Assembly (NCBI RefSeq): GCF_900129095.1
Contig: NZ_FQVA01000001.1
Location: forward strand, 1,426,001 to 1,490,000
DNA from: Microbulbifer donghaiensis
GTDB taxonomy: Bacteria > Pseudomonadota > Gammaproteobacteria > Pseudomonadales > Cellvibrionaceae
Length of the DNA stretch: 64,000 bases
Direction: 5' to 3'
Part shown: positions 56,311-64,000 of the stretch, piece by piece
How the letters are laid out: each line of letters opens with the position of its first letter
Numbering within the stretch: the stretch's first letter is position 1
Notes under the pieces: generated by a model
What the model saw: only the letters and a program-made list of their open reading frames with translations
Told to the model about the DNA's origin: nothing
The model's database searches: none
Made by a program: the position numbers and the translations under genes

Positions 56311-56904
56311 TCATTCGGCCGAGGCTCTACCCCAAACTTCTTCGAGACGCTGGTCGCGCCCGCAGCGATAACGGTAGTACTTGTAGCGCACCGGATTGCG
56401 CTGGTAGTAGTCCTGGTGATAGCGCTCGGCGGGATAAAAAATACTGGCCGGTTTAATCTGCGTCACGACTTTCTTGCCCAGCTTCGCAGCCACCTGCTTT
56501 TTACTGGCCTCGGCGAGTTTCTTTTCTTCCTCGGTGCCGTAGAAAATTTCGCTGCGATACTGGTCACCGCGATCGCAGAACTGGCCGCCCTTATCGACAG
56601 GATCCACGTTGCGCCAGAAGACATCCAGCAGCTTCGCGTAACTGACCTTGTCGGCATCGTAGGTGACCTGCACCACTTCCGCGTGCCCGGTACCACCGGC
56701 GGAAACCTGCTCGTAACTTGGATTTTTTACATGGCCGCCGCTGTAGCCGGATGTGGTCTGCAGCACACCATCGAGCTGGTCGAACGGCGGTTCCATACAC
56801 CAGAAGCAGCCGCCGGCGAAGATGGCGGTGCGGATATTCTTCGACTCTTCGGCGCTGCCCGCAACAGCGACCAGCAGTAACAAGACGGCGATCAGTCCAC
56901 GCAC
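56311..56904 (-). CDS. msrA: Peptide-methionine (S)-S-oxide reductase, exported
   Basis: 197 residues. A signal peptide (about 1-18, MRGLIAVLLLLVAVAGSAE) precedes the catalytic GGCFWCMEPPF (cysteine about 33), YSGGHVKNPSYEQVSAGGTGHAEVVQVTYD, and WRNVDPVDKGGQFCDRGDQYRS. C-terminal YRYRCGRDQRLEEVWG holds the recycling cysteine. It repairs oxidised methionine. The leader makes it periplasmic rather than the usual cytosolic form. The small unknown gene downstream is coupled to it. Confidence 0.94.
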   Translation of the reverse strand: MRGLIAVLLLLVAVAGSAEESKNIRTAIFAGGCFWCMEPPFDQLDGVLQTTSGYSGGHVKNPSYEQVSAGGTGHAEVVQVTYDADKVSYAKLLDVFWRNVDPVDKGGQFCDRGDQYRSEIFYGTEEEKKLAEASKKQVAAKLGKKVVTQIKPASIFYPAERYHQDYYQRNPVRYKYYRYRCGRDQRLEEVWGRASAE

Positions 56905-56961
56905 AATCGACTCCTCAAAATTTCAGGCTCTGTCACTTTGTCGGCAGAGCGAGCCGATATC

Positions 56962-58137
56962 TTACAGTGCCAAGCTGCCTTCGCACGCCCGCACAAAGAG
57001 TTCCCGGTAGCCCGCCGCGTCGAAGGATAGCGGGTTGGTGCCGGCAGAGGGATCCACCTCCGCCATAGCGCCGACCTTTTCAGCCTGTGCGGTATCTATG
57101 CCAATTTCCCCCAGCGTATGGGGAATACCGATCTGTTCGCGCAGTGCCAATACCCAGTTCAATACGTTATCGAAACCCGCACCGGGCAGATCCAGGTAGC
57201 GCGCCAGCCGCGCCATCGGCTGTTCGACGGCCGCGCGATTGGCCTGCAGTACGTAGGGCATCAATATCGCATTGAGCAGTCCGTGGTGCGCATCGTAGAG
57301 TGCACCGAGCGGATGGGCCAGCGCGTGCATGGCGCCGAGACCGCGCTGGAAGGCCGTCGCCCCCATGCACGAGGCCACCAGCATCTGCTGGCGCGCGTCC
57401 AGATCCGTGCCATCGCTCACTGCACGCGGTAAAAACTCCTTTACCAGCCGAATGCCTTCCAGCGCGATACCCTCGGCCATCGGGTGGAACAGCGGTGAGC
57501 AGAAGGCCTCCAGGTTGTGGGACAGCGCATCCATGCCGGTGGCCGCGGTGATTTTCTGCGGCAGCTCCAGCGTCAACTCCGGATCCAGTATCACAATCGC
57601 CGGCAGCATGCGCGGATGGAAAATAATGCGTTTTATCTGCGCTTCTTCATCGGTAATCACCGATGAGCGACCCACCTCCGAGCCGGTGCCCGCGGTGGTG
57701 GGCACGGCCACCACCGGCACCATGCCATCCACATCCACGCGCAGGTAGTTATCGCCGATATCCTCGAAGTCCCAGATTGGGCGCCGCTGCCCGGCCATCA
57801 ACGCTATCGCCTTGCCGGCATCCAGTGCCGAGCCGCCGCCGAACGCAATCACGCCGTCGTGCCAGCCCTCGCGCAGCACTTCCACACCATTGGCGACATT
57901 CTGCCCGTTCGGATTGCCCTTGATCTGCGAATACACGGTAACTTCCAGCCCCGCATCGCGACAGATCTGCACGGCGCGCTCGAGCAACGGCAGTTGTGCC
58001 AGGCCGGGGTCGGTGACCAGCAGGGGTTTGTGCATATTGAGTTCGCGACAGGCACTGGCGAGGTCGGCGATGCGCCCCGGGCCGACGCGCACGGCCGTAG
58101 GGTAATTCCAGTTCATATGAAATTTATCCGCACTCAT
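56962..58137 (-). CDS. Iron-containing (type III) alcohol dehydrogenase
   Basis: 391 residues. NAD(P)-binding GGGSALDAGKAIA (about 99-111), PTTAGTGSEVGRSSVITDEE (about 146-165) and the metal-ligand helices MDALSHNLEAFCS and AMHALAHPLGALYDAHHGLLNAI (histidines near 260-280). The start overlaps the stop of the aldehyde dehydrogenase by 4 bases (ATGA), so they are coupled. In this set it would oxidise a gamma-glutamyl amino alcohol or another primary alcohol; that is inference. Confidence 0.94.
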   Translation of the reverse strand: MSADKFHMNWNYPTAVRVGPGRIADLASACRELNMHKPLLVTDPGLAQLPLLERAVQICRDAGLEVTVYSQIKGNPNGQNVANGVEVLREGWHDGVIAFGGGSALDAGKAIALMAGQRRPIWDFEDIGDNYLRVDVDGMVPVVAVPTTAGTGSEVGRSSVITDEEAQIKRIIFHPRMLPAIVILDPELTLELPQKITAATGMDALSHNLEAFCSPLFHPMAEGIALEGIRLVKEFLPRAVSDGTDLDARQQMLVASCMGATAFQRGLGAMHALAHPLGALYDAHHGLLNAILMPYVLQANRAAVEQPMARLARYLDLPGAGFDNVLNWVLALREQIGIPHTLGEIGIDTAQAEKVGAMAEVDPSAGTNPLSFDAAGYRELFVRACEGSLAL

Positions 58138-59522
58138 AGCTGAACCCTGAAATGGAAAGATTTGGGCCGGGTCAGGTGTTCGAAGCCGACACCGGAAAGT
58201 GTGCAGCCGCGACCGGAATGTTTGACGCCGGTCCAGGCCAGCGCCGGGTCGAGATAGTCGCAGCGATTCAGGAATACGGTGCCGGTTTCCAGGCGCTCGC
58301 CGAGCGCCAGCGCCGCCTGCTCATCGCGGCTGAAGATGGCCGCAGTGAGACCAAATTCGCTGTCGTTCATCAGCTCCAGCGCCTCGCTGTCGTCGCGCAC
58401 TTTCTGCACCCCCACCACGGGGCCGAATGACTCTTCCCGCATCACCCGCATACCGCTGTGCACACCGGTCAACAACTGCGGCGCCAGGTACTGGGTGCCG
58501 CGCCTGTCCATGGCAAATGCCTGCGGGTCGATATGTGCCGTGGCACCCTCGGCCAGTGCCTCGTCGATCTGCGCACGCACAAAGTCGGCGGCTTCGGCGC
58601 GCACCAGCGGCCCCAGCGTCGTGTCCGGGTCATCGGGTCTGCCGAGCCGGTAGGCACGCACCAGCTCGGCGGCGCGTGCGACAAACTCGTCAAACCGCTG
58701 CTCGTGCACATAGATACGCTCGATGCCGCAGCAGGACTGACCGGAATTGAAAAAGGCCCCGTCGACCACGGTTTCCACGGCGTGGTCCAAATCGGCATCG
58801 GCGCGGATATAGGCCGGGTCCTTGCCGCCGAGTTCGAGACCGACGCTGATAAAGCGCCCGGCCGCGGCGCGCTCGACCATCTCGCCGCCGGCAACCGAAC
58901 CGGTGAAGGCGACGTGGTTGATCTCTGGCGCGCGAATCAGCCTCTCGGTATCGCCGTGCCCCAGGTGCAGAAACTGAAAAACACCCGGGGGCAGGCCCGC
59001 CTCGATAAACGCCTCCACCATATGCTCGGCGCACAGCGGTGTCTGCGCCGAGTGCTTCAGCAGCACGGCATTGCCTGCGAGCAGCGAGGGCACCACCGCG
59101 TTGACTGCGGTGAGATAGGGGTAATTCCACGGCGCTATCACCAGTGAGAGCCCCAGTGGCTCGCGGCGGATAAAACGGATGAAGCCGGGTTTTTCCGCTA
59201 ATCGGATATCGGCCAGGGCCTCTTCGGCGATCTCCGCCATAGCGTTCGCGCGCTCGGCATAACCGAGAATCTCTCCGGCGGCAAAGCGGATCGGCCGCCC
59301 CATCATCCAACAGAGCTCCTCACCCAGCCGCTCCTTGCGCTCGGAAAAAATGGCGACCGCCTGGCGCACGATCGCGATTCGTTCGGCGAGCGGCGCGCAG
59401 CGCCAGGCGCGCTGGGCGCCAATAGCGCTATCGAGAGCGCACTGAATGTCCGCGTCGCCGGCGAGCGCGCGTTCGACGTAGAGTGAATTGTCGACCGGGG
59501 AAATACACTGCAATTTGTTCAT
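58134..59522 (-). CDS. NAD(P)-dependent aldehyde dehydrogenase
   Basis: Start at the ATG at 59522 (MNKLQCISPVDNSLYVERAL); a longer frame to 59576 is less typical. 462 residues. Motifs: VIAPWNYPYLTAVNAVVPSLLAGNAVLLKHSAQTP (in part, about 130-165), GLELGGKDPAYIRADADLDHA (catalytic Glu, about 230), NSGQSCCGIERIYVH (catalytic Cys about 266) and EESFGPVVGVQKV. The substrate is not readable. It sits between the glutamine-synthetase-like gene and the alcohol dehydrogenase, the set seen in gamma-glutamylated amine pathways. Confidence 0.94.
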   Translation of the reverse strand: MNKLQCISPVDNSLYVERALAGDADIQCALDSAIGAQRAWRCAPLAERIAIVRQAVAIFSERKERLGEELCWMMGRPIRFAAGEILGYAERANAMAEIAEEALADIRLAEKPGFIRFIRREPLGLSLVIAPWNYPYLTAVNAVVPSLLAGNAVLLKHSAQTPLCAEHMVEAFIEAGLPPGVFQFLHLGHGDTERLIRAPEINHVAFTGSVAGGEMVERAAAGRFISVGLELGGKDPAYIRADADLDHAVETVVDGAFFNSGQSCCGIERIYVHEQRFDEFVARAAELVRAYRLGRPDDPDTTLGPLVRAEAADFVRAQIDEALAEGATAHIDPQAFAMDRRGTQYLAPQLLTGVHSGMRVMREESFGPVVGVQKVRDDSEALELMNDSEFGLTAAIFSRDEQAALALGERLETGTVFLNRCDYLDPALAWTGVKHSGRGCTLSGVGFEHLTRPKSFHFRVQL

Positions 59523-59590
59523 GGTGACTCGGGCATACGGGAATTGAGTCGGGCAAACTCTGGGCTTACCCGACACCGCTGAAACGGCGA

Positions 59591-60964
59591 TCAGATAATT
59601 TCAAAGTAGCGGTCGAGCTCCCAGTCGCTCACGTGGCGCCGGTACTCGCGCTCCTCCCACTCGCGGCTGATGGCAAAATGTTCGACGAAGTCGCTGCCGA
59701 ACAGCTCCCGTGCCGCCTCGGATGCCTTCAGCCGCTGCGCCGATTCCCACAGAGTGCGCGGCAGCGCCAGTTCCTCGGGCTGCTGCAAGGCATAGGCATT
59801 GCCCGCCACGGCTTCGCTCGGCTCCCACCGCTGCATCACGCCATAGAGGCCGGAGCCCAGTGCCGCGGCCAGCGCCAGGTAGGGGTTGGCATCGGCGGCG
59901 CCCAGGCGGTATTCCGTGCGCTGGGACTTGTCGCTGCCGGGGATCACCCGCAGGGCGGCGGTGCGGTTCTCCACCCCCCAGGTCGCATCGGTGGGCGCCC
60001 AGAAGCCGGGTACCAGACGGCGGTAGCTGTTGACCGTCGGCGCCATCATGGCGAGAAATTCCGGCATCAGCCGCTGTTGGCCGGCGAGGAAATGGCGCTG
60101 CACGGCGCTCATGGACTGTGGCTGCTCCGGGTCGTAGAAGGCGGACTTGCCGCTGTCCCGCTCGCGCAGGGACAGGTGGATATGGCCGCTCTGCCCAGGG
60201 TAGTCACCGGACCACTTGGCCATAAAGGTGGCCATCAGGCCGAGCCGCTGCGCCAGTACCTTCATAAAGGTCTTGAACAGCGCCGCCTTGTCCCCCGCGG
60301 CCTCGGCTGTGTCCACCGTAATCGCCGCCTCGAGCACGCCGGGGCCGGTCTCGGTGTGCAGGCCCTCGAGAGGGAAGTCCATACGCTGACCAAGGTCGAG
60401 AATCTCCCGATGCAGCTCCGCGTGTACCGAGTTGCGCAGCATCGAATAGCCGAACCAGTCCGGGGTGAACGGCTTCAAGTTGCGGAAACCCTTCTCGCGG
60501 GCCGAGTCCGGGGTCTCATCGAACAGGAAGAACTCGTATTCCAGTGCCGCCAGCGGCTCGAATCCGAGCGCCTGGCAGCGCTCGATCACCCGGCGCAGGG
60601 TGGCGCGCGGGCACACCGCCTGCGCCGGGCCGTCGAACTCGGCCAGAAACAGCAGCATGTCCTCTTCGAAAGGCAGCTCGCGGCAGCTGTGGGGGAGGAT
60701 GCGCACCGGTGCGTCCGGATAGCCGGTGTGCCAGCCGGTGTAGCGGGCGTTGTCGTACAGCTGGTCCTTGACATCCCAGCCAAGGACCACATCACAGAAA
60801 GAGAAACCGTGCGCGAGGGAGGAGAAGAACTTGTCGCGGCTCATATACTTGCCGCGCATGACGCCGTCGTTGTCGAACAGCCCCACCTTGACGTGACTGA
60901 GATTGCGCTCCTCGACGATGGCGCGCGCCTCCTCCGGGGTCCTGATTTCCCTGGGTTTCAACAT
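59591..60964 (-). CDS. Glutamine-synthetase-like gamma-glutamylamide synthetase (PuuA/IpuC-like)
   Basis: Start at the ATG at 60964 (MLKPREIRTPEEARAIVEER) with a near-perfect AAGGAGG upstream. 457 residues. Glutamine-synthetase fold: LEYEFFLFDE (about 145), GVLEAAITVDTAEAAGDKAALFKTFMK (in part), SGHIHLSLRE, RRLVPGFWAPTDATWGVENRTAALRVIP (in part) and NPYLALAAALGSGLYG. It lacks the length and context of GlnA. In PuuA or IpuC the enzyme links glutamate to an amine such as putrescine, ethanolamine-like amino alcohols or isopropylamine. The aldehyde and alcohol dehydrogenase genes downstream support such a pathway. Confidence 0.9.
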   Translation of the reverse strand: MLKPREIRTPEEARAIVEERNLSHVKVGLFDNDGVMRGKYMSRDKFFSSLAHGFSFCDVVLGWDVKDQLYDNARYTGWHTGYPDAPVRILPHSCRELPFEEDMLLFLAEFDGPAQAVCPRATLRRVIERCQALGFEPLAALEYEFFLFDETPDSAREKGFRNLKPFTPDWFGYSMLRNSVHAELHREILDLGQRMDFPLEGLHTETGPGVLEAAITVDTAEAAGDKAALFKTFMKVLAQRLGLMATFMAKWSGDYPGQSGHIHLSLRERDSGKSAFYDPEQPQSMSAVQRHFLAGQQRLMPEFLAMMAPTVNSYRRLVPGFWAPTDATWGVENRTAALRVIPGSDKSQRTEYRLGAADANPYLALAAALGSGLYGVMQRWEPSEAVAGNAYALQQPEELALPRTLWESAQRLKASEAARELFGSDFVEHFAISREWEEREYRRHVSDWELDRYFEII

Positions 60965-61167
60965 GGGTTCAGCCTCCTTGTTGTTATGGCTGACTGTGAT
61001 GGCTGTGTTACAGGATAGACCCGCCACCGGCGTCTATACCCCTATATACCCCTAACCAATGAGTCTAAGGGCGCCGCTTTCAGCAAAGGGGCTCAGGAGA
61101 TATAATCCGCGCTCCCAAATTTTCGATCACCCCTTTCCGATCACTATTGAAAGAGTCAGGAACAGCA

Positions 61168-61704
61168 ATGAGCTTCGACAAGGTTTCCGCAGGTAAAGAC
61201 CTGCCCAACGATATCAACGTTATCATCGAGATCCCGGCCAACCACGACCCGATCAAATACGAAGTGGACAAGGACGCGGACGCGGTATTCGTAGACCGTT
61301 TCGTAGCCACCCCGATGTTCTACCCGGCCAACTATGGCTACGTGCCCCAGACCCTGTCCGAAGACGGCGACCCCCTGGACGTGCTGGTTGTGGCTCCTTA
61401 CCCGGTAATGGTCGGCTCCGTGATCCGCTCCCGCGTGATCGGTGTGCTGAACATGACCGATGAGTCTGGCGTAGACGCCAAGCTGCTGGCGGTACCGCAC
61501 ACCAAGCTGACCAAACTGTACGACCACGTTCAGGAAATCGGCGACCTGCCGGAGCTGCTGCTCAAGCAGATCGAGCACTACTTCGAGAACTACAAGGCGC
61601 TGGAAGCCGGTAAGTGGGTAAAAGTAGACGGCTGGGCCGACGCCGAAGCGGCGCGCAAGGAAGTAATGGCCTCCCGCGAGCGCTACCTGAAAGAAGAAGG
61701 CTGA
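61168..61704 (+). CDS. ppa: Inorganic pyrophosphatase, family I
   Basis: Start at the ATG at 61168 ([19 protein letters not shown]) with AGGAA 7 bases upstream; 178 residues, normal for bacterial Ppa. Signature [24 protein letters not shown], the active-site [11 protein letters not shown], and [10 protein letters not shown] (metal-binding aspartates) are all present. It hydrolyses PPi in the cytoplasm. It is followed by a strong terminator. Confidence 0.97.
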   Translation: MSFDKVSAGKDLPNDINVIIEIPANHDPIKYEVDKDADAVFVDRFVATPMFYPANYGYVPQTLSEDGDPLDVLVVAPYPVMVGSVIRSRVIGVLNMTDESGVDAKLLAVPHTKLTKLYDHVQEIGDLPELLLKQIEHYFENYKALEAGKWVKVDGWADAEAARKEVMASRERYLKEEG

Positions 61705-61750
61705 GCCGCCGCGCCAGGAATGGCGTGCAACGAGCTTATAGCCTCGAAAA

Positions 61751-61774
61751 AACCGGCCATGGGCCGGTTTTTTT
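61751..61774 (+). terminator. Rho-independent terminator after ppa
   Basis: Perfect 8-bp stem AACCGGCC / GGCCGGTT with a three-base loop, then T residues; a run of A residues precedes it. Confidence 0.9.
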
Positions 61775-61819
61775 GTGTCTGTTTGCCGTGCAAGGCGCCC
61801 CGTTACGGCGCCCGTGGAA

Positions 61820-62311
61820 TCAGTCGAGCTTCCAGTCGGGCACCTCGACAGTCACCGCCTGAGTGTGCGAGCGCTCACCCTCCTCGATCAGATTGCCCTG
61901 CGCCGGCTTCAGGCTGAGGTGATCCACGGAAACCTGCACCGCCTGTTTTTTCTCCCGCTCGTGCTCCTTGACCAGATTGCCCTCCATTGGCGCGAGACTC
62001 CAGTCGGCGCCGGCAGATACCGGCGATGACACCGCTTCATCAGCCTGCGGCGCCGGTGCGGGCGGCGCATCTACTTCGCCCTCGGCCTTGAGCACCACCT
62101 GGGCGCCCAGTTTCGCCAGTGTGGCCTGCAGCTGCTCGGCCTGCGCTTTCGCCAACCCTTTCTTGATTGCCAGCGGACGGCCGTTGAACAGCTTGTCGAT
62201 AGTTTCCGGACCGGCCTTAAACAACCGCGCCAGGTGTGCTTTTACATCGGCGGCGGTGAATCCGGGCACCAGGTCGCCGCGAAAGATCAGGCTGTAAGTG
62301 GGTTGTGACAT
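61820..62311 (-). CDS. Unknown protein with RDD-associated-type N-terminal module and C-terminal internal repeat
   Basis: 163 residues. The N-terminal module (about 1-76, YSLIFRGDLVPGFTAADVKAHLARLFKAG, then NGRPLAIKKGLAKAQAEQLQATLAKLGAQVVL) resembles the small domain often joined to RDD-type membrane proteins, but no membrane part is present here. A proline/alanine linker (about 77-100) leads to two copies of a short motif: LAPMEGNLVKEHEREKKQAVQVSV and LKPAQGNLIEEGERSHTQAVTVEV (in part). Function unknown. The gene is 16 bases after cysE on the same strand, so it may be read with it. Confidence 0.8.
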   Translation of the reverse strand: MSQPTYSLIFRGDLVPGFTAADVKAHLARLFKAGPETIDKLFNGRPLAIKKGLAKAQAEQLQATLAKLGAQVVLKAEGEVDAPPAPAPQADEAVSSPVSAGADWSLAPMEGNLVKEHEREKKQAVQVSVDHLSLKPAQGNLIEEGERSHTQAVTVEVPDWKLD

Positions 62312-62327
62312 GGGCTTGCCTCTGTTG

Positions 62328-63143
62328 TTATTCGTCCGGACTCAGCGTCTGGTCCATTGTATAGGCCGGGGCCGCGGCGGTGGTACCGCCGACCTGGCGC
62401 GCAGGCACCCCGGCAACGGTGGTGTGCTCAGGCACATCGCTCAACACCAGACTGCCCGCGGCAATTTTCACACTCTCACCAATCCTCACCGGACCGAGAA
62501 TTTTCGCGCCCGCACCGATCATTACCCCGCGGCCGATTTTCGGGTGCCGGTCACCGCCACCACTGCCACTACCGCCAAGTGTCACCGAATGCAGAATAGA
62601 AACGTCGTCCTCGACCACGGTGGTCTCCCCCACCACCAGACCGGTGGCATGGTCGATCATGATGCCGCAGCCAAACTTGGCCGCCGGATGGATATCCACC
62701 GCGAACTGCTCCGACACCCGGCTCTGGAAATAGAGCGCCAGCGTGTGCCGCCCCTGCTGCCACAGCCAGTGGGCCACGCGGTGCGACTGCAGGGCGTGAA
62801 AACCCTTGAAATAGAGGAAGGGCGTCAGGTACTGATCGCAGGCGGGATCGCGGTCGTACCAGGCGCTGATATCCGCGCGCATACAGCGGGGGATGGACGC
62901 ATCCGCCTGCAGTGCCGCAGCGATAACCTCCTGCAGCGCCGTCGCGGTCAGCGCGTTGTGATCCAGCACCGATGCCAGTTGATAGGCGAGCGCATCGTCG
63001 AGGGATTTGTGCCGCAGCACGGTATTGTGGAAGTAACTCGCCAGTACCGGTTCGCCGACGGCCGCTTCCGACGCCTCGGCGCGCATCGCCTGCCAGATAT
63101 CCCGTTGTCCAGTCTCAACGTCGATGATCAGATCCTCACTCAA
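62328..63143 (-). CDS. cysE: Serine O-acetyltransferase
   Basis: Start is uncertain: I use a TTG at 63143 that overlaps the upstream stop (TTGA), giving LSEDLIIDVETGQRDIW; a GTG at 63176 gives an 11-residue longer protein. About 271 residues. Left-handed beta-helix hexapeptides near the C-terminus: IDHATGLVVGETTVVEDDVSILHSVTLGG (in part), HPKIGRGVMIGAGAKILGPVRIG, and the conserved YLTPFLYFKGFHALQSHRVAHWLW. It acetylates serine for cysteine synthesis. It follows an M15 peptidase gene closely. Confidence 0.94.
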   Translation of the reverse strand: MSEDLIIDVETGQRDIWQAMRAEASEAAVGEPVLASYFHNTVLRHKSLDDALAYQLASVLDHNALTATALQEVIAAALQADASIPRCMRADISAWYDRDPACDQYLTPFLYFKGFHALQSHRVAHWLWQQGRHTLALYFQSRVSEQFAVDIHPAAKFGCGIMIDHATGLVVGETTVVEDDVSILHSVTLGGSGSGGGDRHPKIGRGVMIGAGAKILGPVRIGESVKIAAGSLVLSDVPEHTTVAGVPARQVGGTTAAAPAYTMDQTLSPDE

Positions 63144-63850
63144 CCTAAATCCGGATAACAGTGATCCGGCACGCACACAAAGCGCGTATAAATCTCATCC
63201 ATTTGTGCGCACACAGTGTCGCACAGTTCCAACTCGCAGCTCTGCAGTTGTTCACAGAGTCGCTCCGGAGACAATAAATGTTGCAGCTCAAAAGCCCGCG
63301 GTGCGTAACTCAGGTGCCAGCGCTCCGGCGCCACCCCGCCGCGGTCCTTGGCATAGGGACGGAACAGGCCGTAGCTTTTCCCTGCGGCAATGCGCGCATC
63401 CAGCCAGCAGTGAAATGGCCCGAAAATGCCTTCGTCGGCCACTTCCTGCGGCGTCAGCTGCGGGCGGTAATCGTCGGGCATCGCCGCGACATCCACCACA
63501 TCGAAATCCGTGCCCCAATGGTGCCGCGAAGCACCCGGCAATGCGGACCAGCGCAATATCGCGAATGCGGTCTGTACCGCCGACAGTTGCGCCACATCCA
63601 GCGCCACCCCGCTACTGTCGAGCACCGGGCGCAGGCCCGCCGCCTTGTTGTTCCAGATGGTACGCTGGCGCTCGAAGCTGCGGAACCCGGAGACTACCAG
63701 CGGATCGAAGCCCGCTGCACGCGCATCGGCACACAAGCGCTCAAAGGCGACCAGCGCTTCAGGATGAAGCAACTGTCCCGAGCGCGGATCGACAATCACA
63801 TGCTCGTCGCTGAGACCAAACAACATGCGTTTTAGCGGTGCAGCCAGCAT
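63140..63850 (-). CDS. M15 family D-alanyl-D-alanine carboxypeptidase-like protein
   Basis: 236 residues without a signal peptide. The zinc site is SRHHWGTDFDV (about 108-118, HxxxxxxD) with the third ligand in ERWHLSYAPRAFELQ (about 178-192). VSGFRSFERQRTIWNNKAAG (about 53-72) is the standard M15/VanY N-terminal block. A cytosolic LD-like or D,D-dipeptidase function on murein fragments is possible. Its 3' end overlaps the cysE start region. Beyond it, 63851-64000 contains only an AT-rich upstream region. Confidence 0.9.
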   Translation of the reverse strand: MLAAPLKRMLFGLSDEHVIVDPRSGQLLHPEALVAFERLCADARAAGFDPLVVSGFRSFERQRTIWNNKAAGLRPVLDSSGVALDVAQLSAVQTAFAILRWSALPGASRHHWGTDFDVVDVAAMPDDYRPQLTPQEVADEGIFGPFHCWLDARIAAGKSYGLFRPYAKDRGGVAPERWHLSYAPRAFELQHLLSPERLCEQLQSCELELCDTVCAQMDEIYTRFVCVPDHCYPDLG

Positions 63851-64000
63851 AACCCTCTCACGGACAGGAAATCTGAACAGAGCGAACTAAAGTGAAGAAA
63901 CTTCATATCGCACTCTACCAAAAACGGAGACGCCACCACGCATTAAGCAAAATTTATTTGATAGCAATTTCGATTCGCCTTCCGTTCTTAGTACCAATAT

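Noticed and set aside
63851..64000. Start of another gene at the right edge
   Set aside because: The last 150 bases are AT-rich with no supported start or domain; it is probably only upstream sequence.

Overview
The window looks like a chromosomal segment of a GC-rich, heterotrophic, probably marine gammaproteobacterium. A Microbulbifer-like member of Cellvibrionales is my best guess. This rests on the conserved block rlpA-mltB-rodA-mrdA-rlmH-rsfS-nadD-proA, a secreted collagenase-type lipoprotein next to a TonB-dependent receptor, and the style of the intergenic repeats. The genus is an inference. Coding density is high. I see no rRNA, tRNA, CRISPR array, prophage or transposase gene.

Layout. 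1-6.7 kb (mostly minus): a Lon-like AAA protein cut by the window edge, an amidase-aminotransferase pair, a DUF2799 lipoprotein, an HD hydrolase, an Ldh-family oxidoreductase and arfB. 6.8-7.1 kb: a 312-bp gene-free element with 32-bp terminal inverted repeats. 7.2-12.4 kb: a BetT-like BCCT transporter, a GDSL esterase autotransporter and a GNAT acetyltransferase. 12.5-23.0 kb: an acetate or small-acid module. It holds a DcaP-type outer-membrane channel, a two-subunit sodium:solute symporter (VC_2705 type plus DUF4212), acetyl-CoA synthetase on the other side of a shared promoter, and a CrbR/CrbS-like regulator and transporter-kinase pair. 23.1-26.1 kb: a MarR regulator divergent from a methyltransferase / small membrane protein / GNAT operon, followed by two tandem DUF1540 cysteine-rich genes. 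Three near-identical 15-bp operators sit on the two promoters.

26.1-40.5 kb (minus): an acyl-CoA ligase, lipA-lipB-ybeD-dacC (lipoate synthesis and a PBP5-type carboxypeptidase), rlpA, mltB, rodA, mrdA (cell-wall elongation), rlmH, rsfS, nadD, proA and a LON-substrate-domain protein. 40.6-46.8 kb (plus): a YpfJ-type zinc metallopeptidase, ppiC, an M9 collagenase-family lipoprotein and a large TonB-dependent receptor whose upstream region shares a motif with the collagenase gene. 46.9-52.0 kb (minus): an RND/MMPL exporter, a SelW-like protein, ubiX and mpl. 52.3-55.2 kb (plus): PPi-type phosphofructokinase behind a string of hairpins, and an M20 peptidase. 55.4-64 kb: a VOC protein, a small unknown, an exported MsrA, a three-gene set (glutamine-synthetase-like, aldehyde dehydrogenase, iron alcohol dehydrogenase) that looks like a gamma-glutamyl amine or amino-alcohol pathway, ppa, an unknown repeat protein, cysE and an M15 peptidase.

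The candidates I rate highest for something new are: (i) the MarR-controlled methyltransferase/GNAT operon with the duplicated DUF1540 promoter-gene units; (ii) the acetate regulon with three GTCTAA boxes; (iii) the glutamine-synthetase-like/ALDH/Fe-ADH set; (iv) the collagenase-receptor pair with a shared upstream motif; and (v) several structured intergenic elements at about 6.8, 18.2, 19.4 and 52.1 kb. All functional statements come from reading protein and DNA motifs by eye; no searches were run.
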